Part shown: one piece after another, positions 35,460 to 47,125 of the stretch
Layout: the number at the start of each line of letters is the position of its first letter
Numbering within the stretch: the first letter of the stretch is position 1
From: Cryphonectria parasitica EP155
Lineage: Eukaryota > Ascomycota > Sordariomycetes > Diaporthales > Cryphonectriaceae
Assembly: GCF_011745365.1 (NCBI RefSeq)
Contig: NW_024468909.1
Coordinates: 6,324,001-6,388,000, forward strand
Length of the DNA: 64,000 bases
Direction of reading: 5' to 3'
The notes under the pieces: generated by a model
Databases searched by the model: none
What the model was told of the DNA's origin: nothing
Seen by the model: the letters and a program-made list of their open reading frames with translations, nothing else
Program-made: the position numbers and the translations under genes

Positions 35460-36363
35460 TTTCTTCTTTTGTGGTTATTTCCACCAATATTCATGATGAT
35501 CCTAGAAGAGATTCACGCAGTCCTGCACGCTTTCGGTGACAAGCTGCTAGGGTGGCGTTCTCAACTGAATCAATACCGAGATGAGGGCGCCGTTGGTAAA
35601 GCCAGGGGAAGGCATTCCAGCTTACTATGCTGGAAGAAGTACAGATCATCCGGAAGGCCGGAAGAGGCGTTGGTAAATGAAATTGCTTTCCACCCTTACT
35701 TTTTTCTTGTGTTCACATAAGTACTTGCACAGGAACAAAACATGTGCTTCTTGTTCCTCGGCCTTTTCTAGAAGCACATGCCGTCTTGGTGTGTTTCGTA
35801 ATTCGGGGTTTGACTCACTTTTTTTTTTTTTTGGAGCGTTAGGTATAAATAATTTCAAAGTGGAGACGATCGAGTAACCTCACCCAGAGATATAAACATT
35901 CCAATAAATACCCCTGGTGCTTGGCCTGTGCGAAAATTAATGAAAGTGCGCCGACGACCCACACACAGCCTTCACAATTAATTACACCTTGATCATCAAA
36001 AATGTTCAAAGCTCCGCCGGGGAAGGGGGAACGAAGCGGGGGAGGGTGTGTTGGAAAGTCTCAGCAGCGCCACGACGCTCACTCTTTGTGTGAATTCAAT
36101 CATTGCCGCCGGCTTGACTGGTAACATTGATATGCTACAGTGCCTCACGGCAACACGGAATAAGATTCGATTGTTGATTACGGGGCGTCGAAGTAGATTT
36201 GAGGGCTTCGGGTTAGCAATAGGGGTAAGCAGCCTGACCAGAACAGAGGGAGGAGAGTCTTAGATACCTCGCACACCGCCTGCTGAGTCTGTATTCTAAA
36301 AAAAAAAAGGCAACAATATCCTAGAAACACTAATTAACCATTGTAATTTGAAGTGGGGCTCAA

Positions 36364-36442
36364 GTGAGACAGTCAGCCGTGTCTCACACACACGCTGCAA
36401 ATTTGCGGCATGTGTGTGATCGTCAGCCTTGCCGACAAGGCT
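36364..36442. repeat. three adjacent hairpin-forming inverted repeats
   Basis: Stem 1: GTGAGACA (36364-36371) with TGTCTCAC (36380-36387), 8-nt loop. Stem 2: CACACAC (36387-36393) with GTGTGTG (36412-36418), imperfect towards the middle but centred on the perfect palindrome GCAAATTTGC (36397-36406). Stem 3: AGCCTTG (36425-36431) with CAAGGCT (36436-36442), loop CCGA. The three stems fill 79 bp with almost no gap. No known RNA family was recognised. Confidence 0.7.
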
Positions 36443-38339
36443 ACACCACCCATCTCAACCAACGTACTGCCTGCACCACTTGGAAAGAAAGGAAAGAAGA
36501 AATAAAACCCATTAGTCGCTGACTGTTTGATACACTGATATCGTACTACTCATTCGAATTACTAAAGTGACTGACCGCGGTAACCAATATTAATGAGTGG
36601 CATTTTACTACATTTGTAAAGTCTTGACAATTTGTGGCATTCAACAACCCAGAGGCACAATAACATTGACCAGCCTTTTCTAGTAGAACAGCATAGATAA
36701 TATCGAAGCCCTAAATTGCAAAATGAAAGGCACCAGAGTGATCAAGTAAATAAAGGAATTGAAGACGACATTCTTGGCTTCTCCTTCAGATGTCGCCGTT
36801 CACCTCAGACTAACCATGAGGACATTGCAGGCAGTAACTCTTGAAATCGGGCTCATAGAGATTTTTAATTCAACTAGGACGATATTTTATAACGCAAGGG
36901 GCAAGAACCGCTAGAATAAGTCCATTTATTCGTATATTTCAACGCTTGTGAACAGGCTACGCAATGCTGTCGCTAAAACCTTACAGAGATACTGGGCATG
37001 CTGGCTAAACATAGACACTAAAAAGCACTATTTATTATGATTCTAAATCATCCAAGTTCTCGACTGTCGATACCAGCTAAGAACCAGAAAGGGTATACGG
37101 CACTTTTGAATGTGGCCAGTATCTGATGTGTGTAATGTATGGGGATATCAAATGCGTGCCTCAGAAGCTACTTGCTGAACTCAGCTTTGATTAAACAAAT
37201 GGTTAAGGACTATCCGGCTGAAACAATTTGATATTAAAAAGCGATTCTTCAAAGTGTTAAAATAACGAGTACGTGAGTTGAGCAATCGGCGTCATTGCCT
37301 GTAAGAAAGACGATGTTCATTACCAGAAACAATTACAGTCCAGGAACTTTTTTTTCCTTCCAGACATAATTACCTCCACGACTATACGAGTTCTGTAAAA
37401 TTTCTACGAAAGTGTGACCAAGGAAAGCCAATCTCATAACATAACCTTCTAAGACAGAGAGGTTCACAACCGCCGTGGTTCTTCGTGTGAAAGTTTCACT
37501 ATGGGCCATTATAAGAGTAATTAACGGCCTTCATCACTGATCTAGCTGAGGAAATACCCAAACTGACGAGGTTATCTCAAGGAGCTCTTAATTATCCTTT
37601 AGCGAACGTCCAAGTGGGAATCCATGCACGGCGTCTTTGACCTGAGGACCAGTGATGGAGTTTGTGGCCAGTGACCGAGGACCATCCCCCGGGGTTGCTA
37701 CCACAATATATCATCCTTATGTCTCGAGGCTCTAACGGTTGTTCGCTCAGGATCGAATTTCGGTGAGATCACCTGGTGAGACTATATCGAGCTCAGCACT
37801 CTTATTTAATCTTTTTGTGATGAGTGAGGCGCCATGCCGGCACACTTTGAGGAGAAAGCTTAGTTCTTGAGGGAGCAGAAAATTCATCAAGAAGGTCTGA
37901 AAAGTAGTAGTAGCATCATGCGCCTGTGATGGAGAGCTGTAAAGGTACTATGTCGGAGGTAAACAGTCTTTTGGGATGAGTGAACGAGCTGTAAATAGAT
38001 AGTAGTGACAAGTAAGTGGAAAGAAACGCAAATCTCATGGCCCTCATTTTGAAAACAGCATCACGAACACGCATTAGGGAAGTAATGCAGACTGGAGAAT
38101 TGTAGACATTTCCCTTACTCCTCTGATGGGAAGTGATTTCTAAACTCTGAATAGTCATTTTCAATGTGTCTTCTGACTGCATTATAACAATTGGAGGTAC
38201 TAGTATGAATTGCAAGATGCATTTGTGAAGTCAGCAGTCTTCCAGCAGCGAGCTGTTCATGACCAACAAGTGAGTGCTTTTGCCCAAAAAGCGAATGATG
38301 TTCTATATAACATTCAACGAACCAATTGTAAATACACCC

Positions 38340-39624
38340 TTATGCGGACACAGGATTATTGTGTGACAGATTCCGTTTGACCTCGCTCAGAAGTGAGAAG
38401 ATTGCCGCCTCTCGCACATGGATGGCGTGCACAGCCAGATCAGGCACAATTACCAATGATACTCCTCCAAAGCAGTCAAACCCACCCCTGTAACCAGATG
38501 TATCCTTCGGAGAGAGTATCTTCCGTATGAGATCCTGAATACGTGAGAAATTGGAGTCGACCAAACTGACGATTGGATGAAGGTGGCTCCCAGGGCTGGA
38601 GGAGGAAGAGCGCAGGCCACGGTCCTGTAGTTGAAGCTCATTTAACTGCTCCTGTATACGATGCAACAAGTTGTCGTGAATTTCTATAAGTCGTAGATAT
38701 GTAGAAATCATCAAGAGTTCCGATGCTGGGTCAAGAGACAACGTTCGAGGTGGTGTTTCAAGCGAGCTGTCCTTTGTAAGCCATTCCATCTGTCTTGCAC
38801 AGGGAGGTAGTCTTTCCAACGTTTGTGTAAGAAAGTCAGCCAGCTCCTCTGAAATTTTCAGAGAACTTGTCACGTCCAGGTGATGTCCTTCAGCCGAAGT
38901 CGCTTCCCCCTGACCCCGGGCAGTCCGTGAGCCGGCCGCTGACTTAACGCTGGGGAGTTGCTTCAAATGCTGGGTCACGAGGGCATTGAGGCCGGCCATC
39001 TTAGCTGTCCACGTAATTATATCCAATTCGTCCACAGGCAATGATTTGGACAGCTGGATTCCTATCTGGTGTCCGCCTGCGCCGATTGAGGCCAGGGCTT
39101 CGAGACAGATATCTGTTGAGGACGAAGCCGCCGACGAATCTTCCAACGAGTATAACGTAGCGTCCGCCGAGTGTGACTGAACCAGGTCACGATTACCAGT
39201 CATTTCAACATCTAGTCTCTCTATCGGGCCATCAAAGCACCTTGACGTGCTGTGTGATGAGGTCGCATGCAGGCTCTCGGCCAGCGCTGGCACTGCTGCT
39301 TTCTTATATCAGCTGACATTCGTGAAGGTACATTATTTGCAGACTCTCACCTCGACCCTTTGCGGTTACGGACTCGAGTCTGTTATCAACGTCGTTGTTG
39401 TTGCTCTTTGAGGCATCTTGTACCCCGAACAAAGGCTGACTTTGGCGCTTGTTCCTCTTCGCGACGCTGAAGACACATATGCTGCCGGTCTGTTGACAAC
39501 GCTGGCATGGTCCGCTTTCGCTTTCATGATTGCGTGTACACTTGACTTTGTTCCGGTGACAAGTATCGCATGCTCTGCGAACTTGTCCTTGAAGCGACGG
39601 GTCGACTTGAATCACCGCGTTCAT
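38340..39624 (-). CDS. Zn(II)2Cys6 transcription factor
   Basis: Two exons: 39624-39351 and about 39292-38340, giving about 408 residues. The donor is GTGAGA (phase 1). The acceptor is one of two adjacent CAGs or an AAG just before them, so one or two extra Ala are possible. The binuclear zinc cluster reads CDTCHRNKVKCTR then CQRCQQTGSIC, that is C-X2-C-X6-C-X10-C-X2-C-X6-C. A basic segment (KRNKRQSQ) follows. The C-terminal part holds DPASELLMISTYLRLIEIHDNLLHRI, a helix block typical of regulators of fungal secondary-metabolism loci. No polyketide or peptide synthetase gene lies in the window, so a target cluster cannot be proposed. The ATG at 39624 is the first in frame; the frame continues upstream without an ATG. 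Confidence 0.87.
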
Positions 39625-42600
39625 GTTGTATGCAACTCGCAGCCCATCTGCATTGCGTCGTGTTGGAATCAATGAGAAAGCTGGCTATAGGTCGAACCTA
39701 AAAGTATCGATACAATCAAGCCGGAATTGTACCCTTACTGACGAGATGATCTTTATAATGTCGGGACCCACGGGAGTTCAAGGCTTAGTAAAACACCATT
39801 CAATGGATTACTCAGAGGACCCTTGTAACTTTGATGGTCTGGCGAGTTGCCTATCTAGGAAAACCGCCGACCCTGCCACGTGCCGGCTTGCCAGGTGAGG
39901 CTCGGCATGCATATACGAAGGGCTACAATGGTACCAGGCAGTATCATGATACGTGGAGATCTCGTTGTATGATTTTGGACGTTTTGTAACCTTGGGAGTT
40001 GTTGCATTCGCCCCTATATGACAAAACACTCTCAACGAAGGCCTGACTTGTTAGATTGAGCTCCCAGGTTTTGCTTAGAACACCATCGAACCTTGCGTTC
40101 TTCGAAGATTCGTAGATTGCTTTTATGTCAAGCGCAAGTGACCTAGACGTTACTAGAAACATAAGTACATTGTCTCTAAAGGTGGACTAAGACTGAAAGT
40201 CTAATTCGTTGCTGAACTGACTGTACGTGAAGGGCTTCCCTTCATGATGAATAACTGAGGTAGGTATGAAATGCAGCATGCTTCAATTCCGTCTTCAATC
40301 TCGTTCAGACTTATCCATGGATGTCATGGCCGACACTCTTTCTCTTTCTTGATGTCACAATACCGTGATATGTAAGGCTTAGGGTCTAGGCTAGATTTTC
40401 AGGGTCTCATTACCACTTAGAACAGTACGTAGCTACATCTGAGCGCGGCAAGTGTGGCAAGTATTTTCCCGGTACATCTCATTGCCGACAGAGACCTTTT
40501 GACTATACGGTCGCGTGCCGACTGCCGCCTTTGCTATGGTAATTTAGTGCATTCAAGTTTTCCGATATACCCGACGCTGATGATTTGGACTTGGGTTGAA
40601 TCCTACCCTATCGAGCCATATTTCACCCTTGATTAAAAGCCATCGACGGCTTATTCCTTTACTATCATACTGACTACTGGCTGTTCAATGATCTTGTCCG
40701 TTGTTGTTCACAAACAAGTCCCCAGGTGTCGAGTATGAGCATACCAGCTCCAGGGTTGCCGTTCGGCGAAAGCTTCATTGCTGGTCCTCGCATTCTGTTA
40801 GGGCACAAGAAGAGACTGAATAAATGAAAGAAAGAAAGAAAGAAAAAAAGAAAGAAAAAAAACAGGGAACTATCTTAATCATCGGCCTAAGGTGGTAGAT
40901 AAGACTCATACGTCCTTCCACCGAGGCCAGCGAGCCCAGCGAGAAGCGAAAGCCGATCAGACCTCTTCCCAGCAACTGACTCAAAATGGTCCAAGCCCGA
41001 GCGGAAGTTTATATGGAACCTTGGAAACTCGTAGAACGAAATCTCTCGGAGCAGGAAATTTCAAAAGAAAAATGGACGACGGAGTCGAACTATTTTCTCT
41101 TTCTTTTCCCTTCTCTCCTCTCTTTATGAAAGCAGCAAAGCGTTGTACGATTATGCATGATAAATACAGTACAGATCGTCAGTGGACTTTTGATTGAGAC
41201 AGGCAGCCTTGATATGAAGGTAGGCAGGAAAAGCCCCTCTTATGACGGAGGATCGTCCACGCTGCAGATCAAGACAAGCTTTTTGCGCCAAGCTGGCCGG
41301 GTTCCGCCCCGATCCGATCCACAGCACCTCAACGACTGGTTCGTGCCGTATTCACATATCCTTATTAGTCTCTGTACCTGCGTAGCACGTCCACAGAGAA
41401 TAGAGGAGGATATGCAAGGGGCTCAGCTTGTGAAATTACAGAAACTCCATCTTCATGTTTCCTATGACAGAGGCAGTCTATGTCAAAGTCAAGAATTGTT
41501 TCGTGGCCCCGAGTGGTTTTGCTGACGAAAAGGCTGGGCTGTGTCCCGCTGACCGTTGTCGGTGCCGACATAGGTACTTTACAGAAGGACGGCGGGCGTA
41601 TTCCTAAAGATTTGTGCAAGCCGCCTCTGGGTGCATCGCCTGCGCGATTTAACGAACCAGCTCAGCACATACAGATTACATCTTACTTCTTCTTGAACGT
41701 ACGAAAATTCAAAATGATCAACGCACGCGAGTCGTGCCAATAGGCTGGATACTGGCAGGGGCTTTTGAGACTAAAAGGCGGCCCACACACCCGCTTAGAA
41801 CTTGGTCTTGCCTCGGTCAAAGGTCGAGATTGGCTCTATTGGGTGGTCCCGGTGTCTTTTCAAGCTTCCGGCCAAGCTTCTTGTCTGTGAGCATACTATG
41901 TCATTTTAGTCAAGGACCTGAGGGTTACACAGTCGTGCATGTATGGACATGTATACTTCAATCAAGCAGGCTTTTGTCACCATCCCTGTTTACATCTCTA
42001 TCATCCTGTTCTCGAGGTAAACGACAAAGATCTTAAACAGCCGATCGTGCATAGTGCTTAGAGTAGCACTGCATAGGAACTGGCCTGCCGACCCGGATAC
42101 AACGTTCGGAAACAACGTTGAAGATCAACACAACGTGGGGCCCGGAAACCTGCAAACCATGCACTATGACGGCACTCCCCATGTGGAGCCGTTGAGCCGC
42201 CCACGCGACGCCGAGATTGAGCAGAAGCTCAGTCAGTCACCGGATCTACCGGGTTGGTAGGTCAGCATCTTCCTTGGTCACTTTGCCCTATCGTGCTCTG
42301 GTATTGGGCTGTGTACGGTAAAGAGCCGCCCGGCCTGCAAAGGCAAGCAACCCTTGAGGGAAAATAGTTAAAGCCGCCTGAACGGGTACGACGGCATTAG
42401 GGCACGACATATGTAGGCTGGCGCTTTGGCGCATGCTTCCCTTGAGCAATGGTCATACCGGAAAAGTCCTCTCCCCCCCTTCCCCCCCTCTCCCTTCGAA
42501 CCTTTGAATGCCTCACGCGAGGAGAGGAGGTCCCTGAGGGTTTCCTGGAGTGGCCGGCTAGTGGGCCATGCGCGTTTAAGTGGTCCGAAGCGGGCCAACA

Positions 42601-42995
42601 GCGAGGCAATTCATACTACTACTGCATGATGCTATTCTTTTAATCGCTAATGGCTTTGCTCCGAAAGAGCGAGCCGGTAGAACCGGGCACGCGAATCAGA
42701 TTTTGCTCACTTCCGTCATGAGGGAATAAAATGTTGCGGCGCTGATCAGCGTAAGAGTATTAGGTACTTTGTGCTGTAGGGGTTCACTTTTTCCTGTTTC
42801 TTGTTTAAGACCTGACTTCTCCCCCCATCGTCGTGTGGCATGTGAGGATTCCCTTTCCCGCTTTTGCTTTTCTGCGTAGTTTCGGGTTCACAGAGAAGCT
42901 CCGGGAACGTGAGGCTTGCCAACTGATCGATCCTTCATTTGTCTGGACAAGTCTTCCTTCACTTTCTCGAGAGGCTGTCTGTCTGTTCCGCAAAT
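39625..42995. other. 3.4-kb divergent intergenic region
   Basis: Upstream regions of the Zn2Cys6 gene (-) and the H+-ATPase gene (+). It contains a GAAA-type run at 40826-40862 and interrupted C-rich tracts at 42472-42493. No gene recognised. The great length before the H+-ATPase gene suggests a large regulatory region or an undetected gene. Confidence 0.45.
40826..40862. repeat. (GAAA)n-type purine microsatellite
   Basis: Repeated GAAA units, partly broken by longer A runs, within the intergenic region. Confidence 0.9.
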
Positions 42996-45900
42996 ATGAC
43001 TCTCGGTCACAACAGACATCATCCGGACGATGACGTCGAGGCCAATGCCTTGGACAACAGTTCGAGCAGCGGCGGCCTCGGCGGGAAGGACCTCGGAGAG
43101 TACGAGGCCCTCGACCGGTACATCACCACCTACGATGCCAGCGGCAACAATCATGGTGTAGAGGAGGAGGAAAGAAAGCCCATCGCGTGGTGGAAATTCT
43201 GGAAGAGCGAGGACCCGACGTACGACAGTCAGCAGGCTGGACAGGAGGGCAAGGCGCCGCCACATTGGCTCGAGACCGATATTCATGCCGGTATCAGCAG
43301 CAGCGAGGTCGCAGAGAGACGGAAGCGTTTCGGCTGGAACGAACTTACTGCTGAGAAGGAGAACCAGTTCCGCAAGTTCTTGGGCTTCTTTGAAGGACCA
43401 ATTCTATATGGTGAGTATGATGTGAGAGGAGCCCGCTTGCCATTCATCTCGAGTGGCAGAGCCAAGCCTATATTGTCAGAAATGGATGCTAAAAAGTGTC
43501 TCCTCCATTGTTTATAGTCATGGAAATCGCTGCCCTGCTCGCCGTTGGTCTGAACGATTGGATCGATTTCGGTGTTATTGTTGGCATTCTTCTTTTGAAC
43601 GCTTTTGTCGGATACTACCAAGAGAAGCAGGCAGCAGATGTCGTTGCCAGTCTGAAGGGTGACATTGCTATGAAGACAACTGTTGTTCGGGACGGCCAAG
43701 AACAGATCATCCTGGCTAGGGAATTGGTTCCAGGCGATGTTGTAAGTTTTCTCAGTCCCGAAATTTGCAGTCATCTCACATTCTGACTTTATTCTATCTC
43801 ATTAGGTCATTCTGCAAGAAGGACAGACTATTCCTGGCGACTGCCAGCTGATCTGCGACTACAACACCCCTCAGGACTTTGAAGAATTCAAGAAGCTGAA
43901 GAACGAGGACAAGTTCGACCCTAATGCGGCCAGTGAAGCCAATGGCGATGACAAGGCTGGCAAGGAAATGAACGATGATGACGATGCTGGATCTATCCAC
44001 TATGGTGTTTCTCTGATTGCTTGCGGTGAGTGAGATGTCGCATAGTCCCTCTTGGAGGGGCTCCAGCAACTGACGGTAATTCATACAGACCAGTCCGCCA
44101 TCACCGGAGAGTCTCTCGCTGTTGATAAGTTTATGGGCGATGGAGTTTACTACACTACTGGATGCAAGCGAGGCAAGGCGTACGCCATCGTCACGACTTC
44201 AGCAAAGTACTCGTTCGTCGGAAAGACTGCCAGTCTGGTCGAGGGTACCAAGGATACCGGGCACTTCAAGCAGGTCATGGATACCATCGGCACATCTCTT
44301 CTTGTCCTGGTCATGTTCTGGATTCTGGCGGCTTGGATCGGTGGATTCTTCCGTCACATCCACATTGCCACTCCAGGCGTTCAGACGCTTCTTGATTACG
44401 CTTTGGTGCTTTTCATCATTGGAGTCCCTGTCGGTCTGCCTGTCGTCACCACGACCACTCTGGCTGTTGGTGCTGCGTACTTGGCCAAGCAGAAGGCTAT
44501 CGTTCAGAAGCTGACTGCCATTGAGTCTCTGGCCGTGAGTCCTTCCCAACTCGAATGAATAGTGTGTTCTGTGAAATTTTACTGACACAAAACTCCAGGG
44601 TGTCAACGTGCTTTGCTCTGATAAGACTGGCACACTGACTGCGAACAAGCTCTCTATCCGGGAGCCATATGTCGCCGAAGGCCAGGACGTCAACTGGATG
44701 ATGGCCGTGGCAGCTCTTGCCAGCTCTCACAATATCCAGTCGCTGGATCCTATTGATAAGATCACGATCCTGACCCTCAAGCGTTACCCCAAGGCTCGCG
44801 AGATCCTCCGCCAGGGATGGGCTACGGATAAGTTCACCCCATTCGATCCCGTCTCAAAGCGCATTACTTGCGAGTGCCGCCTCGGAAATGACAGGTACAT
44901 CTGTGCCAAGGGTGCTCCAAGAGCTGTTGTCCAGCTGGCCGACACGACCGAGGAAGTCCGGAATCTGTACAATCTCAAGGCTAAGGAGTTTGCTGCTCGT
45001 GGATTCCGATCTCTTGGTGTGGCTGTCAAGAAGAACGACGAGCCGTGGCAGCTGTTGGGGATGATTTCCATGTTCGACCCCCCTCGTGAAGACACCGCCC
45101 AGACTATTCTCGAGGCTCAGGCTCTGGGTATGTTCTCAGTCAATTTTTCTTGTATGCTTAGGATAACTTCTCTGACTGTGTTGCAGGTGTTCCCGTCAAG
45201 ATGTTGACTGGTGATGCCATCGCCATTGCCAAGGAAACGTAAGTGACAACGTTCCTTTCACTCGGCTTATTTTATAAACGAAGAATTGTAACTGATAAAG
45301 ATATATCACAGTTGCAAGATGCTGAGCATGGGAACCAAGGTTTACAACGCCAACAAACTGTTTAACTCTGGACTTTCCGGTGCCCTCCAGCATGATCTCA
45401 TTGAGCGTGCCGACGGGTTTGCCGAGGTGTTCCCCGAGCACAAGTACCAGGTCGTGGAGATGCTGCAGCAGAGAGGCTCCCTGACCGCCATGACTGGTGA
45501 TGGTAAGCGAAAACTCTGGGCGGAGAAAGCAAAAAGAGGAAAAAGCCATAATATGCTAACAACAACTGTCATTTAGGTGTCAACGACGCTCCCTCCCTCA
45601 AGAAGGCTGACTGTGGCATTGCTGTCGAGGGTTCCTCCGAGGCCGCTCAAGCCGCAGCTGATATCGTGTTCCTGGCCCCTGGACTGAGCACCATCATCCT
45701 CTCCATCAAGACTGCCCGACAGATCTTCCAGCGCATGAAGGCTTACATCCAGTACCGTATCGCTCTATGTCTTCATCTCGAGATCTACCTGACCACCTCC
45801 ATGATCATCCTGAACGAGACCGTCCGCCCCGACCTGATCGTCTTCATCGCCCTCTTCGCCGACCTGGCCACTGTCGCAGTTGCTTACGATAACGCCCACG

Positions 45901-46523
45901 TCGAGCCGAGACCCGTCGAGTGGCAGCTCAGCAAGATCTGGGTCATCAGCGTAATCCTCGGATTCGAGCTCGCCGTCGCTACCTGGATCGTGCGCGGTAC
46001 CATGTTCCTCACCAACGGCGGTATCATCCAGAACTTTGGCTCCATCCAGGAGGTTCTCTTCCTCGAGATCGCCCTCACGGAGAACTGGCTCATCTTCGTC
46101 ACCCGCGGCGGCAAGACGTGGCCCTCATGGCAGCTCGTGGGAGCCATCTTCGTGGTCGACGTGCTGGCCACCATCTTTTGTCTGTTTGGCTGGCTGTCTG
46201 GTAGCGGTGGTGGTGTCATGTACACGCACCCCAGCGACTCCTTCAAGAACAGCAGCAACGGCTGGACGGATATCGTCACCGTTGTCCTCGTCTGGGCGTA
46301 CTCCATCGGTGTCACTATCTTCATTGCCATTACGTACTATATCCTCAACAAGATCCAGTGGCTCAACGACCTCGGCAGGAAGGACAGGCACAAGAAGGAT
46401 ACGATCCTCGAAAATGCGTTGTTATCGCTCAATAAGGTGGCTATTGAGCATGACCGCAACACGGAGACGGGTCACGACCGATTTTACCTGGTCGAGAAGG
46501 CTGCTGCCGAGGACGAGGAGTAG
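42996..46523 (+). CDS. plasma-membrane P3A-type H+-ATPase, variant form
   Basis: Eight exons: 42996-43410, 43518-43741, 43806-44025, 44089-44534, 44599-45127, 45187-45238, 45312-45502 and 45577-46523. They give 1007 residues; standard fungal Pma1 has about 920. The pump uses ATP to export protons and energises nutrient uptake. Motifs in order: TGES (292-295) in the actuator domain; [18 protein letters not shown] in membrane span 4; CSDKTGTLT with phosphorylated Asp443; KGAP in the nucleotide-binding domain; [13 protein letters not shown]; and TGDGVNDAP at about 690-698. Two features are unusual. A charged insertion (about 234-278, including NDDDD) sits just before TGES. The C-terminus ends [13 protein letters not shown], without the QRVSTQHEK-type autoregulatory end of Pma1. 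It may be the second, PMA2-like isoform. The ATG at 42996 is the first of the exon frame to give the acidic N-terminus. Confidence 0.92.
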
Positions 46524-47125
46524 AGGAGAAGATACATGAAAAAAGATGGCGGAGGATATTGGAAATGGCCTTTGGTGTTTAAGGGTGATTTGGGTGAAAT
46601 TGTTAATAGATTTCCATCTCGGCGCAGTCGTTGGGAAGGTCTGAAAGCATAGATAGCATCAGGTTTAATTTCAATCAAACCATTTCAAGAAGTCTCATGT
46701 TTGTGCGTTTTGATTCGTCATACATAGCGTTGCCATGTAGATGCAAGAGCAGTGTCTGATAAAAGAATATATCTTACGCAGTGTCATGAAAGCTTCAACG
46801 TCTTTCCAGATGACCTGCTGCAACAGGCGGTGGTGAGGTTGAGTATGATCACGGTAATATACAGGTCTATTTACTTGAGCAAGAACTGGTTCCATGGTAA
46901 ATGTGTCTTGAGAAGCGCTTGAAGGGCAGCCTCTTTGAACATAAGAATTGAAGTTATTTACACGAGTAAGATGGTACCGTGAATTTCAAGAAGCCAACTA
47001 TGATTGAAATCGCCTGTGTCAAGTGCAGTGCTTTCCAAACTTTCATGTGTCCACAGCTACCCTGGACGGACAGACCATCGCATTTGCCCACTGTCTCCTT
47101 CTCCTTGTCCTTGTTTCTCTCTTTC
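46524..47125. other. convergent intergenic spacer
   Basis: Separates the stops of the H+-ATPase (+) and the LPMO gene (-). No feature recognised. Confidence 0.6.

Larger units (their letters stand above)
32712..38339. other. 5.6-kb gene-poor region
   Basis: No coding frame on either strand shows family motifs or a consistent spliced structure. The first 0.6 kb is T-rich and looks like 3' UTR or terminator of the BTB gene. Purine-rich stretches lie at 34.1-34.5 kb and a C13 run at 35447-35459. Several inverted repeats occur (35293-35315, 35383-35403 and the cluster 36364-36442). From about 36.2 kb the DNA is AT-rich. It could be old transposon remains, a long non-coding transcript or a regulatory domain. 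Confidence 0.45.

Noticed and set aside
39624..39672. Upstream extension of the Zn2Cys6 protein by 16 codons
   Set aside because: The extension would begin at a TTG, not an ATG; the first ATG in frame is at 39624.
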